64,000 nt of DNA from Rhodococcoides fascians A25f (GTDB lineage Bacteria; Actinomycetota; Actinomycetes; Mycobacteriales; Mycobacteriaceae), in assembly GCF_000760935.2 (NCBI RefSeq), contig NZ_CP049744.1, positions 3,503,501 through 3,567,500 of the forward strand, written 5' to 3'. Position 1 is the first letter of the stretch. Every line of letters starts with the position of its first letter. The position numbers were made by a program, and so were the translations under genes. Shown here piece by piece: positions 18,117 through 27,283 of this stretch. Below the pieces are notes generated by a model. It was not told where the DNA came from and did no database searches. It worked only from the letters and a program-made list of their open reading frames with translations.

Positions 18117-21100
18117 TGCTCCGTCACCTGCCTGCCGGTCTCGTGTGCCGGGCAACTGGACTTGACCGGGCAGTGCCTGCAGCCGTCGTTCACGCGCGCC
18201 TCGAATGCCGGCCCCTGCGTGGCCGACGCTGCCTGGTGCACGGTGTCCCGCCACTCCTCGAGTTTCTCCGGTGTCGGAACCTCCTGTATGCGCTGAGTCG
18301 CCCCGTCCTTGTTGTGCGGTTTGGCAACGAACACCAGCCGGGCCCCGCCGGGTTCGCCCGCGGGCTCGCCCTCGATCGCACCGGCTGCAGCAGCAACCTG
18401 ATAGGTGGCCAGCTGGTGGTGGTTACGTGCGTCCTCCTTCGACATGACGGTCTTCGCCGTCTTGACGTCGATGATCACCGGCCGACCGTCCGGGTCGTGT
18501 TCGAGTCGATCGATACGTCCACGCAACGCGACCGCCGGCTCGTTCTCGGACCGCGCTTCCAGGACGCCGTCGACCTGTACTTCCACTCCGGCCTCGGTGA
18601 GCTCGCCTCGACTGCCGTGCAGCCAACTCTCGAATGTCTCCAGCATGGCCCCGGTTCGATCCAGCTCATGCCGCGAGTACCACTGCGAACCGAGATCAAC
18701 TGCATCCCATGCTGTTTCGAGTGCACGACGAAGTTGCTCCGGTGGCATCCGACCGGCCACTGCCTGGACGAGAGTGTGCACGAGAGTACCGGTGACCGCA
18801 TGGGTGTTGGTGCCGTCGTTGCCGCCGTGACGTTCGAGCATCCACCGCAGCGGACAGGTGGTGAGTTGTTCCACCGTCGACGGCGACAGCGGCACCGGAC
18901 CGTCTCCGAGCTGCCACAACGGCGCGTCGGTGCTGAGCCCCGCCACCCCGAACCACTCGTCCGGATGCGCGCCTCGGACACCGGCGTCGACGAGAGTTGC
19001 CAGATGGCGAGCAGCTCGGGCTCGCTTGTCCGGATCCTGCTCGGCAACAACTGGATCGCACACGACACTGCGCAGCTCGGCAACCAGCATCGGCAGCCCC
19101 AACACCCGATGTGCGGACTCGGGTGCTTCGAGCGGAAGGAGGGACTCGCCGTCGACGTCCACCCCGCGCAGTTCGTCGACGAAGCGGGAACGAACGAGGT
19201 CGGCATCGCCGGTACTGGAATCGACGGCAGTGACGAGCAGAGTCGATCGAGCGCGGCTGCACGCGACCAGAAACAGCGTTCGCTCCTCGGCGAGCAGGGG
19301 TGCCGACTTCGACAGACGCCCGTCGAGTGCTGCTCCGGCGTCGAACGTTCCGGACACGAGGTCGACCAGGGTGTCGGTTCCGAGGAGGCTTCCGCGCGCT
19401 CGAAGGCCCGGCCACAAACCTTCCTGAACCCCGGCCACCGCAACGAGCTCCCATTCTCGACCCGCAGCAGAGTGCGCACTGAGCAGGGTGACGGCGTCTG
19501 CCCGAACCGTGGCGCGATGCGAGTTCAGAGTGGGAATCTCCTGCTGCGCAATGTAATCGAGAAATCCCCCGATCTGTGCCCGCGGCAGTCTGTCGACATA
19601 GGCTGCCGCCGCATCGAACAACGCAACCACTGCATCGAGGTCACGGTCAGCCTGGGCACCGGCCGAGCCACCCCACGCGGACGCGCCGGCCCACCGACGT
19701 TCGAGACCCGACGCCTGCCAGGCTGCCCACAACACGTCCTCGACACCGCGACCCGTCCGGGCAACCGCTCTCGCCTTTCGGATCACGCCGAGGGCTTTGC
19801 GCAGTGGCGCGGACTCCACATCCGACAGTCCGCCGATCCATCCGGTCTTTCCACGAGAATCGTCGGTGAGGACGCCCCTGAGAAGTTCGGCCGAGTCGCG
19901 TTCACCGCCCGATGCGAGCTCGAGTCTTCTCATTCCCCGACGCAGTCGACGCAGACCCACCGGATCGGCTCCGCCGATCGGCCCGGACAGCAAAGCCAGT
20001 GCATCTTCACCGTCGAAGGTCGGATCGGAGATCGCACGCAGTACCAGCAGTAGACCCACCGCCCCGTGCTGGCGATGCAGCGGAAGCTCGGAGGTGGGCG
20101 TGACCATCGGAACACCTGCTGCGTGCAGTGCCCGGCGCAACGGTGCAACGGTCCTCGGCACCGACCGCACCACGATGGCCATCTCGGACCACGGCATACC
20201 GTCGATCAGATGGGCCCGCCGCATGGCATCGGCGATGATCGCAGCTTCCTTGGCCGGCGAGGACGCGACGTGCACCCGCCCCGCAGGGTTGCCGAATCGG
20301 GCAACGGCCACCGGCTCGGGACACCGGTGTCGACCCAGCCCGGGCAGACGCCTCGCCACGATATCGGTCAACTCGGCAACCTCTGGCACGGACCGGTGAT
20401 TGTGTGTCAGCACCACTCGCCGTGGCGAATTCACCTCGACCAGGTCGGCCACGAATGTGGGATCGGCACCACGAAAAGTGAACACGGATTGATCGGGGTC
20501 CCCCGCGACGACGGTCGATTCGGTGTCGGTACCGATCAGCCGAACCAATTGTGCTGCTTGCGGATCGAGGTGCTGAGCATCGTCGACGACGAGGTGGCGG
20601 ATGCGGGCACGTTCACTGCGGAGCAGTTCCGGGTCGGTGGCGAACGCCATCAGCGCGGCACCGATGAGTTCGGCAGCATCCAGCCCAGGTGCCGTGGCTC
20701 CCGCAGCTTCGACGCCCACTGCCCCGCGCAGCAACATGGCTTGCTCGTACCGAGCGGCGAACCGCCCGACCGCAACCCACTCGGGTTTGCCGTGCTTGCG
20801 ACCGAGTTTGACGAGGTCTTCCGGCCCGATTCCGCGTTCGGCGGACCTGAGCATCATGTCCCGCACCGCGGTCACGAACCCCGAGGTGCCGAGCGCCGGA
20901 CGCAACCGATCCGGCCATTCCGCGGCACCGTCCTCGAGGTCGCCGCGCAGCATCTCGCGCACCACGGCGTCCTGTTCGGCACCGGTCAGCAGCCGCGGTG
21001 GCGGGTTGCCGTAGAGAGACGCCTGGAGCCTGAGCACCGCGAAGGCATAGGAGTGCACCGTCCGTACCAATGGCTCACGTGTCGCTCTCAGCGCGTGGTC

Positions 21101-21424
21101 TCCACTGAAGAGGCCGGAGGTGATCACCTCGCGCACCGCGGTTGCCGCCCGTTTGGACTGTGTCAGCACCAGAACCGATTCCGGGTCCCCGGAGACGATG
21201 CGCGAGACTGCGTAGTCGGCGACGAGCGATGTCTTTCCCGTTCCGGGGCCACCGAGTATCTGCCACGGATTCCACCGGGGTGCGCCGTGCGCCGCCTCCG
21301 CCGCCGAATCCGGTCGTGAAGACAACAGCTGAGCAGCCGCGCCGACCCACGTGCGGGCGGGCCGAGCCACCTTGGGTGCACGGACGAGGGTGACCGTCGC
21401 GCCGTGTCTGCCGTCCGTGCTCAT
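18113..21424 (-). CDS. adnA: AdnA subunit of the AdnAB helicase-nuclease
   Basis: A protein of 1103 residues from ATG 21424; a GTG at 21442 is an alternative. Walker A GGPGTGKT is at 58-65. Motif II reads VVDDAQH (Asp-Asp where AdnB has Asp-Glu), consistent with reports that AdnA contributes little to the motor. The C-terminal nuclease shows GRIDRLEHD and VIIDVKTAKT, and is bracketed by cysteines, TTCPLRW upstream and CRHCPVKSSC near the end: the four-cysteine iron-sulfur clamp seen in AddB-type nucleases. It forms the AdnAB heterodimer with the overlapping adnB product and resects DNA ends. It is divergent from the lipase gene with 99 bp between. Confidence 0.95.
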   Translation of the reverse strand: MSTDGRHGATVTLVRAPKVARPARTWVGAAAQLLSSRPDSAAEAAHGAPRWNPWQILGGPGTGKTSLVADYAVSRIVSGDPESVLVLTQSKRAATAVREVITSGLFSGDHALRATREPLVRTVHSYAFAVLRLQASLYGNPPPRLLTGAEQDAVVREMLRGDLEDGAAEWPDRLRPALGTSGFVTAVRDMMLRSAERGIGPEDLVKLGRKHGKPEWVAVGRFAARYEQAMLLRGAVGVEAAGATAPGLDAAELIGAALMAFATDPELLRSERARIRHLVVDDAQHLDPQAAQLVRLIGTDTESTVVAGDPDQSVFTFRGADPTFVADLVEVNSPRRVVLTHNHRSVPEVAELTDIVARRLPGLGRHRCPEPVAVARFGNPAGRVHVASSPAKEAAIIADAMRRAHLIDGMPWSEMAIVVRSVPRTVAPLRRALHAAGVPMVTPTSELPLHRQHGAVGLLLVLRAISDPTFDGEDALALLSGPIGGADPVGLRRLRRGMRRLELASGGERDSAELLRGVLTDDSRGKTGWIGGLSDVESAPLRKALGVIRKARAVARTGRGVEDVLWAAWQASGLERRWAGASAWGGSAGAQADRDLDAVVALFDAAAAYVDRLPRAQIGGFLDYIAQQEIPTLNSHRATVRADAVTLLSAHSAAGREWELVAVAGVQEGLWPGLRARGSLLGTDTLVDLVSGTFDAGAALDGRLSKSAPLLAEERTLFLVACSRARSTLLVTAVDSSTGDADLVRSRFVDELRGVDVDGESLLPLEAPESAHRVLGLPMLVAELRSVVCDPVVAEQDPDKRARAARHLATLVDAGVRGAHPDEWFGVAGLSTDAPLWQLGDGPVPLSPSTVEQLTTCPLRWMLERHGGNDGTNTHAVTGTLVHTLVQAVAGRMPPEQLRRALETAWDAVDLGSQWYSRHELDRTGAMLETFESWLHGSRGELTEAGVEVQVDGVLEARSENEPAVALRGRIDRLEHDPDGRPVIIDVKTAKTVMSKEDARNHHQLATYQVAAAAGAIEGEPAGEPGGARLVFVAKPHNKDGATQRIQEVPTPEKLEEWRDTVHQAASATQGPAFEARVNDGCRHCPVKSSCPAHETGRQVTEQ

Positions 21425-21523
21425 GAGTACAGATGCAATCACGGACCACCGACAACGCTCGCCTCAGTACCGAGGCACCCCCACCGGACCGGCAGAATCC
21501 GCGGCGGCACGCCATGCGGCATA

Positions 21524-22309
21524 GTGGTCGACGTGCCCGAGTTGAATCTGCATACGTTCGGACCCGCAGACGGTCCTGAAATCCTCGCCGTTCACGGTGT
21601 GACCGGTCATGGTGCCCGCTGGTGGGATCTCGCCGAGAATCACCTGCCCGAAGCTCGAATTCTGGCTCCCGATCTGATCGGCCACGGCTATTCCCCGGCC
21701 ACGCCGCCCTGGGACATCGACGCGCAGGTCACGGCTCTCAAAGCCGTACTGGACGCCCACGCGCGCGGCCCGGTCGTGGTGCTCGGACATTCGTACGGCG
21801 GCGCGTTGGCCGTCCATCTCGCGCAGAGGTTCCCGGACGCGGTGCGGGCGCTGGTTCTGCTCGATCCCGCGATCGCTCTGCCGCCGGACGAGCTGCTCGA
21901 GGTGGCCGAGGCCACCGCGAAGTCCCCCGATTACACCGACGCCGACGAGGCGCGATCGGAGAAGATCCACGGGGCGTGGGCGGACGTACCCACCGAGTTG
22001 CTCGACCGCGAGGTCGCCGACCACCTGGTTCCCGCCGACGGCGGAAAGGTGGCGTGGCGTATGTCGATACCGGCGATCGTTGCGACGTGGGGCGAGCTCG
22101 CTCGTCCGATCGTGGTACCCGCCGAGAGCGTCCCGACCATCGTGGTTCGGGCCATGCGCGTCGAACCCCCTTATGTCACCGACGAATTCCTTGCCGCGCT
22201 GCGAGAGAAACTCGGTGAGAACCTGCGCACCGTCGAGCTGGACTGTGATCATATGGTCGGCCAGGCCAAGCCGGTCGAGGTGGCCGAGCTGGTGCGATCC
22301 GTGCTCTAG
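21524..22309 (+). CDS. lipV: Alpha/beta hydrolase (LipV-like)
   Basis: A 261-residue protein from GTG 21524 (GTG 21533 equally possible). Alpha/beta hydrolase features: oxyanion segment VHGVTGHG near 23, nucleophile elbow GHSYGG with Ser90, and the catalytic histidine in CDHMVGQ near 242. The pattern closely follows M. tuberculosis LipV (Rv3203), an esterase/lipase in the same position next to adnA. There is no signal peptide, so it is likely cytosolic. The stop TAG is directly followed by the ATG of the next gene, so the two are probably co-transcribed. Confidence 0.88.
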   Translation: MVDVPELNLHTFGPADGPEILAVHGVTGHGARWWDLAENHLPEARILAPDLIGHGYSPATPPWDIDAQVTALKAVLDAHARGPVVVLGHSYGGALAVHLAQRFPDAVRALVLLDPAIALPPDELLEVAEATAKSPDYTDADEARSEKIHGAWADVPTELLDREVADHLVPADGGKVAWRMSIPAIVATWGELARPIVVPAESVPTIVVRAMRVEPPYVTDEFLAALREKLGENLRTVELDCDHMVGQAKPVEVAELVRSVL

Positions 22310-22651
22310 ATGGCCCCGATCACCGAAAACCAAGTCGAGCGAGTTCGCGCATTGGTCGCGTCCATCCCCTCGGGATTCGTCGCCACGTACGGAGACATCG
22401 CTGCCGCGGCCGACCTGTCGAGTCCACGCATCGTGGGATGGATCATGCGCACCGACTCCGCCGACCTCCCGTGGCATCGCGTCCTCGGAGCCAGTGGCAG
22501 GCCCGCCCCGCACCTCGCCACCCGGCAGCTCGAGACGCTGCGCAGCGAAGGAGTGGCAGTCCGCGACGGCAGAGTGCCGCTGAAGTCGATTCGATTCGAC
22601 TTCGGGGCGCTCCCATCGCCGCTCGAGTCGACCACTAACCTCGGAGGATGA
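22310..22651 (+). CDS. Alkyltransferase-like protein (ATL, MGMT family)
   Basis: A 113-residue single-domain protein of the O6-alkylguanine DNA alkyltransferase family with the DNA-binding helix-turn-helix region (TYGDIAAAADLSSPRIVGWIM) and the loop PWHRV at 54-58. Methyltransferases have PCHRV here; Trp55 replaces the acceptor cysteine, so the protein cannot accept alkyl groups. It is expected to act as an ATL damage sensor that flips out O6-alkylguanine and hands it to nucleotide excision repair. The start is immediately adjacent to the lipase stop and the stop overlaps the next gene (ATGA), so it lies inside an operon. Confidence 0.9.
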   Translation: MAPITENQVERVRALVASIPSGFVATYGDIAAAADLSSPRIVGWIMRTDSADLPWHRVLGASGRPAPHLATRQLETLRSEGVAVRDGRVPLKSIRFDFGALPSPLESTTNLGG

Positions 22652-23094
22652 ACATCAGAGACGGGCTCGGGCAATTCGATCCACGCCCCACGGCGAAGTT
22701 CGCACTGTCGAAGGCGAGCACCTTCGTCGCCTCTGCCGGACTGGTCGTCGACGAGGTCTCGGGAACCCGGGTGGCGGGTCACATCGACTTGACGGACGAG
22801 CATTTCACCCCGTGGGGCGTCGTACACGGCGGGGTCTACACGACCGCTGTCGAGAGCGCCGCCAGCATCGGTGCCAGCGAGGCCGTGAAGGATCGCGGCG
22901 AGTTCGCCGTCGGAGTACACAACGGCACCGACTTTCTCCGAGCGAGCAAGGGCGGACGCGTCGACGTTCTCGCAGAACCGTTGCAGCAGGGCCGTGTTCA
23001 GCAACTCTGGCTGGTCACGATCACCGCCTCCGACAGCGGAAAGACAATTGCACGCGGGCAGGTTCGGCTACAGAACGTGCCCCTGCCGACATGA
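22648..23094 (+). CDS. PaaI-family hotdog thioesterase
   Basis: A 148-residue hotdog-fold protein whose ATG overlaps the preceding stop. The active-site segment VVHGGVYTTAVES (His60-Gly-Gly, acidic residue Glu69) is the PaaI/4HBT thioesterase signature. Substrate unknown; it would hydrolyse an aryl- or acyl-CoA. Part of the lipase-ATL-thioesterase run, with the molybdopterin fusion gene starting 13 bases downstream. Confidence 0.85.
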   Translation: MNIRDGLGQFDPRPTAKFALSKASTFVASAGLVVDEVSGTRVAGHIDLTDEHFTPWGVVHGGVYTTAVESAASIGASEAVKDRGEFAVGVHNGTDFLRASKGGRVDVLAEPLQQGRVQQLWLVTITASDSGKTIARGQVRLQNVPLPT

Positions 23095-23107
23095 CAGCGC
23101 TCGCACC

Positions 23108-24889
23108 ATGACGCCGGTCTGCGATGCGATCGTCCTCGCCGGCGGTCGCGGATCGAGGATGGCCGATCCCGAGCACCCGACGTCGCCGCAGGAGGTCGAC
23201 AAGCCGGCCTTGACCGTCGGCGGCCGTCGAATGGTCGACATTGCGGTGGACGCCGTATCGGGCTGCCGCAGAACGGTTCTGGTGGGTCCCACACGCGCCG
23301 GGGTGGCGGACCACGTTGTCCAGACCCGCGAGTCGCCTGCCGGCGGTGGGCCCGTTGCGGCCCTCGCGGCGGGACTGCGATCCCTGAACGACAGTGCAGA
23401 TTCAGAGCACACTGCAGATCTGGTGGCCGTCGTCGCGGCGGACATTCCACTTCTCGACTCCGCCGCGATAGGGTCCCTGATCGATTCCATCGCACACTCC
23501 GCAGCACATGCTGTATTCGCTCGCGACAGCGCAGGCCGCACGCAGTTCCTGCTGGGAGTGTGGCAGCATTCAACGCTAAGATCCGCTGTGGCACAGCTGG
23601 ATTCGGTAGACGGTGCACCGATGCGCCGAATTGTTCCGGTCGATCATCAGGTCATCGCGCTACGCGATATCGAGGACTGCGACACCCCCGCCGACCTCCT
23701 GGCCGCTCGCCTCGCCGCGCAGCCGTCGCAGACGCTCGAGGTCGCCGACGCATTGGAACGCATTCGAAGCCGCCTCCCACCGCTGCCGATCCATCGAATT
23801 TCCTTGCAGGACAGCGCCGGGACCGTCCTCGCAGAACCCCTCGTGTCCCAGACCGCGTTGCCGGCAGTGGACATCTCCGCGATGGACGGTTACGCCGTCT
23901 GCGGCTCCGGGCCGTGGACGCTGCGGCCCGATATCGCGTACGCAGGAAGTGTCGACGTCGCCGGACTCACCGCCGGAACAGCGGTGCGCATCGCGACCGG
24001 CGCTGCGCTTCCGCCTGGAGCGACGTCGGTGGTGCGCGACGAGCACGTGACACACGATCCGGACGGGTCGGTGCGTCGACTGTCGACCACAGCCGAGTCC
24101 GACGACACACGTCGGTGCGGCGAGGACTGGCTGCCGGGCACCGAGCTGGTCGCCGCGGGAACTCCGATCGATGCGGCGGTACGGTCTCTCGCCGCCAGCG
24201 CGGAAGTGTTCGACGTGACGGTACGCGGTCCGGTTCGTGGTCGAATAGTGATCAGCGGCAACGAGATTCGATCGAACGGGCCGCTGGCACCCGGTGAGAC
24301 CCGGGACGTTCTCGGATCGGTGTTGCCGGAGTACCTGGCGCACTGCGGCATCGCGGTCGTCGATGTGACACTGCTCGACGACTCGGCGACGGAATTTCGG
24401 GACATCCTGACTCGCACGCATGACGTGGACGTCATCGTCGTGGTCGGAGCCACCGGTGGGGGTGCCGCCGATCAACTGCGCTCGACACTCGCACTGCTCG
24501 ACGCGAAGCCCATCGTCGGGCGAATGCGGGTCCGACCCGGCGGTTCCCAGATCACCGCGGCGCTGCCCGACGGCACAGTGGTGCTCGGCTTACCCGGCAA
24601 CCCCCTGGCGGCCGTCGGAACGGCACTGCTGACGGCACCCGCGATCGTCGACGCGTTGACCGGCAGAACGGTGCGTCCACCACGAATGGGCCTGTTGTCC
24701 AATGCCGCGGACGTTCGATCTGCAGTCTCTCGCCTGGTCCCCGTCACCGTCGACGGCACGCGTTGGCGGGCAGATAGCGAGGTACGCACCGCACATCTGG
24801 CTCACCTGGTCGGCCGGGATGCGCTCGCACTGGTTCCGGCCGAGATCAGCGCCGACGAACCGGTGACCATCCTTCCGTTGCCGTACTGA
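23108..24889 (+). CDS. MobA-like nucleotidyltransferase fused to MoeA molybdopterin molybdotransferase
   Basis: A 593-residue fusion from ATG 23108. Residues 1 to about 195 resemble MobA (LAGGRGSRM at 10-18, then DKPAL at 31-35, GPVAALAAGL, and the metal site ADIPLLD). The gap between RM and DK is 12 residues, longer than the usual two or three. Residues about 200-593 are MoeA: MDGYAV, a VISGNEI loop and VVVGATGGGAADQL in place of the canonical TSGGVSxGxxD, then LPGNPLAA. Together the domains would insert molybdate and add a nucleotide to form the cofactor of nitrate reductase-type enzymes. The diverged motifs make activity of each domain uncertain. The 3' end overlaps the convergent cbiX by 44 bases. 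Confidence 0.85.
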   Translation: MTPVCDAIVLAGGRGSRMADPEHPTSPQEVDKPALTVGGRRMVDIAVDAVSGCRRTVLVGPTRAGVADHVVQTRESPAGGGPVAALAAGLRSLNDSADSEHTADLVAVVAADIPLLDSAAIGSLIDSIAHSAAHAVFARDSAGRTQFLLGVWQHSTLRSAVAQLDSVDGAPMRRIVPVDHQVIALRDIEDCDTPADLLAARLAAQPSQTLEVADALERIRSRLPPLPIHRISLQDSAGTVLAEPLVSQTALPAVDISAMDGYAVCGSGPWTLRPDIAYAGSVDVAGLTAGTAVRIATGAALPPGATSVVRDEHVTHDPDGSVRRLSTTAESDDTRRCGEDWLPGTELVAAGTPIDAAVRSLAASAEVFDVTVRGPVRGRIVISGNEIRSNGPLAPGETRDVLGSVLPEYLAHCGIAVVDVTLLDDSATEFRDILTRTHDVDVIVVVGATGGGAADQLRSTLALLDAKPIVGRMRVRPGGSQITAALPDGTVVLGLPGNPLAAVGTALLTAPAIVDALTGRTVRPPRMGLLSNAADVRSAVSRLVPVTVDGTRWRADSEVRTAHLAHLVGRDALALVPAEISADEPVTILPLPY

Positions 24890-25577
24890 ACGATCCGCTC
24901 TCCAGCGATCGGACGCCCTCGAAGTAGCGGGCCACCACCAGATCCACGATTGCTGGATGGACCCCCAGCGGCTCACCGACGCCGTCTGCACCTGCGTCGG
25001 CCAATCGATTGTGAAAGAGCCCGCGCGCCAACAGATACGATGCAACGAAGATTCGAGCGTGTCCCTCCTCTCGCAGAGCCGACACCGCCTCGGACACAGT
25101 GGGGACAGCGGTGGCGACATACCCGATGCGCACCGGGACCCCCGCGACCTCGGCCAGCATCGCTGCTGCTCGAACGTGTTCTGCCAGCGCTCGGGGGTCG
25201 GACGACCCTGCAGCGGCGAGCACGATGGAATCCCCTGTGCACCAACCGGTGTCGCGTAGCCGATCGAGCATGACCTTCGCGAGTACGGGGTCCGGTCCCA
25301 GAGCACGGGTGACCGCGACCGAGCTGTGAGCGCTTTCGGCAATTTCTCGCGGTACGTCGGTGTGGACGTGATAGCCCGACGCCAGGAATGCCGGAACCAC
25401 GACCGCCGACCCGGGGGTGCCGCGCAGCACCTCGGCCGGGGACGGCCCGAGTACGTCGACGAATGCCACGCGAGTCGTACCGATCTGCGTCGACACGGCA
25501 TCGGCAAGTGCGGCAATCATCTCGACACCACGGGGGTTTCGGGTGCCGTGGGCCACCAACACCGGAGTCGGAGTCAT
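24846..25577 (-). CDS. cbiX: Sirohydrochlorin ferrochelatase-like protein (CbiX)
   Basis: A 243-residue two-repeat CbiX/SirB-type chelatase. The N-terminal LVAHGTRNPRG has the chelatase histidine, and FLASGYHVHTDVP supplies the second; a weaker second repeat runs from about 118 (IVLAAAGSSDPR). It would insert iron into sirohydrochlorin for siroheme, the cofactor of NirB encoded upstream in the same operon. The ATG overlaps the hemD stop by one base (TGATG). The C-terminus overlaps the convergent MoeA fusion. Confidence 0.9.
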   Translation of the reverse strand: MTPTPVLVAHGTRNPRGVEMIAALADAVSTQIGTTRVAFVDVLGPSPAEVLRGTPGSAVVVPAFLASGYHVHTDVPREIAESAHSSVAVTRALGPDPVLAKVMLDRLRDTGWCTGDSIVLAAAGSSDPRALAEHVRAAAMLAEVAGVPVRIGYVATAVPTVSEAVSALREEGHARIFVASYLLARGLFHNRLADAGADGVGEPLGVHPAIVDLVVARYFEGVRSLESGSFSTATEGWSPVRRR

Positions 25578-26788
25578 CAGTACTTCCCTCCTTCGACGAC
25601 GGCCACACGCGCATGCACGGCGGGCTCCTCGGAATCGCAGTCCGGTTCGGTCTCGACGTGATCGAGTGCGATCCGATACCCACGCTTGACCACGGTCTGG
25701 ATCGCCTTCGGCGCGCCGAGAGACGACCGGAGTCTGGTCATCGCTGTTTCCACCGCGTGAGTGTCACCTCCGCCACCGGGCAAGGACGCAAGCAAGTCCT
25801 CCCGGGAGACGACGCGTCCGGGATTGCGAGCGAGTGTCTTCATCAACGCCATTCCGGCCGGCGACACCGGTCGCACTTCACCGTCGACCACGACGCACCG
25901 TCCGCGCACGCTCACCACGTGTCCGCCTGCATGAAGACGACCGGTCCGCCTCGGCAATTCCTCGGCGATATGCCGCGCCAGTGCGCCCAAACGCGCTCTC
26001 GCCGGTTGCGTGGTGGCCACGTTCAGTTGTTCGAGGGGTGCTGCCGTCACCGGCCCGACGCACACCGGAAGCACCCGCGTACGCATCGATTGCAACAGGG
26101 GTTCTAGCACCCCGTTCTCGTCGGCGCGCATCAGCATCGAGGCCACCGCGGGCGCGGAGGTGAAGCTGAGTGCGTCGAGATCGCCGACGACGACGGCTTC
26201 GATCATGCGGTCCATCGGACCCTGGTCGTCGGGGGCCGTCCAGCGATACACCGGCACCGGAACCACTTCGGCTCCGGCACAGCGCAGTACCTCGCAGAAG
26301 TCCGGGATCGGCTCCCACTCGGTCGTTGCGCCGTGCAGTTGCACGGCGATACGTTTGCCCTCGACCCCTTCGGCGAGTAGATGCTCGAGTACCTCCGCGG
26401 AGGATTCGGAGGCGGGCGACCATTCCTCGCGGAGATCGGCGGCCCTGATCGCACCCGTTGCCTTGGGGCCGCGCGCCAGCAACCGGGACGCCCCGAGCGC
26501 AGCACCGAGTTCTTCTGCCTGCCCCCATCCGTCTGCGGCCTCCACCCAGCCTCGGAATCCGATTCCCGTTGTGGCGACGGTAATTTCGGGCGGATGCGCG
26601 ATGATCGCCGCGGTCACGCGTTCCAGCTCGGCATCGTCCGCGAGCGGGATGATGCGGATCGCAGGGGCATGCATCACGGTTGCTCCCCGCCGCTCGAGCA
26701 GAGTTGCGAATTCCTCGGCCCGACGCGACGCCGTGATCCCGACGGTGAACCCGGCCAGAGGCGTTCCTGCCCCGGCGATTTCGCTCAC
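25577..26788 (-). CDS. hemD: Uroporphyrinogen-III synthase with C-terminal winged-helix DNA-binding domain
   Basis: A 403-residue fusion. Residues 1 to about 265 form a HemD domain (GFTVGITASRRAEEFATLL at the start, ATTGIGFRGW, LSFTSAPAVASML). The C-terminal part, about 290-380, matches an OmpR-type winged helix (VSPAGMALMKTLARNPGRVVSREDLL, then VETAMTRLRSSLG and VVKRGYRI). The fusion is known in actinobacteria beside nitrite reductase genes (Rv0260c-like). It provides uroporphyrinogen III for siroheme and might also regulate. The start overlaps nirD by four bases. Confidence 0.9.
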   Translation of the reverse strand: MSEIAGAGTPLAGFTVGITASRRAEEFATLLERRGATVMHAPAIRIIPLADDAELERVTAAIIAHPPEITVATTGIGFRGWVEAADGWGQAEELGAALGASRLLARGPKATGAIRAADLREEWSPASESSAEVLEHLLAEGVEGKRIAVQLHGATTEWEPIPDFCEVLRCAGAEVVPVPVYRWTAPDDQGPMDRMIEAVVVGDLDALSFTSAPAVASMLMRADENGVLEPLLQSMRTRVLPVCVGPVTAAPLEQLNVATTQPARARLGALARHIAEELPRRTGRLHAGGHVVSVRGRCVVVDGEVRPVSPAGMALMKTLARNPGRVVSREDLLASLPGGGGDTHAVETAMTRLRSSLGAPKAIQTVVKRGYRIALDHVETEPDCDSEEPAVHARVAVVEGGKY

Positions 26789-27162
26789 GTAGAGCCGCCG
26801 CGGACGAGCACGACACCCTCGACGCAGGAGACCTCGAAGGATCCGAGACCGACCTCCGCATCGTCGAGGCAGCGCCCGTCGACCAAGGAGAAGACCTGCT
26901 TGAGCAACGGTGATGCGACCGTGGGCTCGCCACCGCGGTCACCCACGAGGCCGCGCGACATCACCGCTGCGCGTCCGTACGGATCGATGTTGCCCACCGC
27001 GAACAGTCGTCCGTCGTCGAGCAGAAACAACGCCGCCTGGGTGCCTCCGCGCAGGAGCACCGCTACCCCGCGCCCCGGAATCAGCGTGTCCAGCGTGCAG
27101 GCCGGGGTCCAACTACGAGCAATGTCGTTCGGTACCGCTGTACGTGAGTCGATGACAGTCAT
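26785..27162 (-). CDS. nirD: Nitrite reductase (NADH) small subunit NirD
   Basis: A 125-residue protein with a Rieske-like beta fold (AALFLLDDGRLFAVGNIDPYG, VASPLLKQVFSLVDGRCLDD, FEVSCVEGVVLV). The canonical Rieske CxH pairs are absent, as usual for NirD. It partners NirB in NADH-dependent reduction of nitrite to ammonium. It has a strong ribosome site (AGGAGG about seven bases before the ATG). The 121-bp gap from nirB contains no evident terminator, and the 3' end overlaps hemD. Confidence 0.93.
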   Translation of the reverse strand: MTVIDSRTAVPNDIARSWTPACTLDTLIPGRGVAVLLRGGTQAALFLLDDGRLFAVGNIDPYGRAAVMSRGLVGDRGGEPTVASPLLKQVFSLVDGRCLDDAEVGLGSFEVSCVEGVVLVRGGST

Positions 27163-27283
27163 GGCGTACCTCCTGGTCAGCTATTCCACGTTGTCAGTGT
27201 TTCTGGGCCGTTAAGTCGCGATTACTCACCTGTGCACATGCACTCAGTTTCGTGACCTGGCGTATGTCAGGCCGGGGTCGGTC

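Noticed and set aside
18050..20053. A 667-codon plus-strand ORF inside adnA/adnB
   Set aside because: Antisense shadow of two well-supported helicase-nuclease genes, with low-complexity composition.
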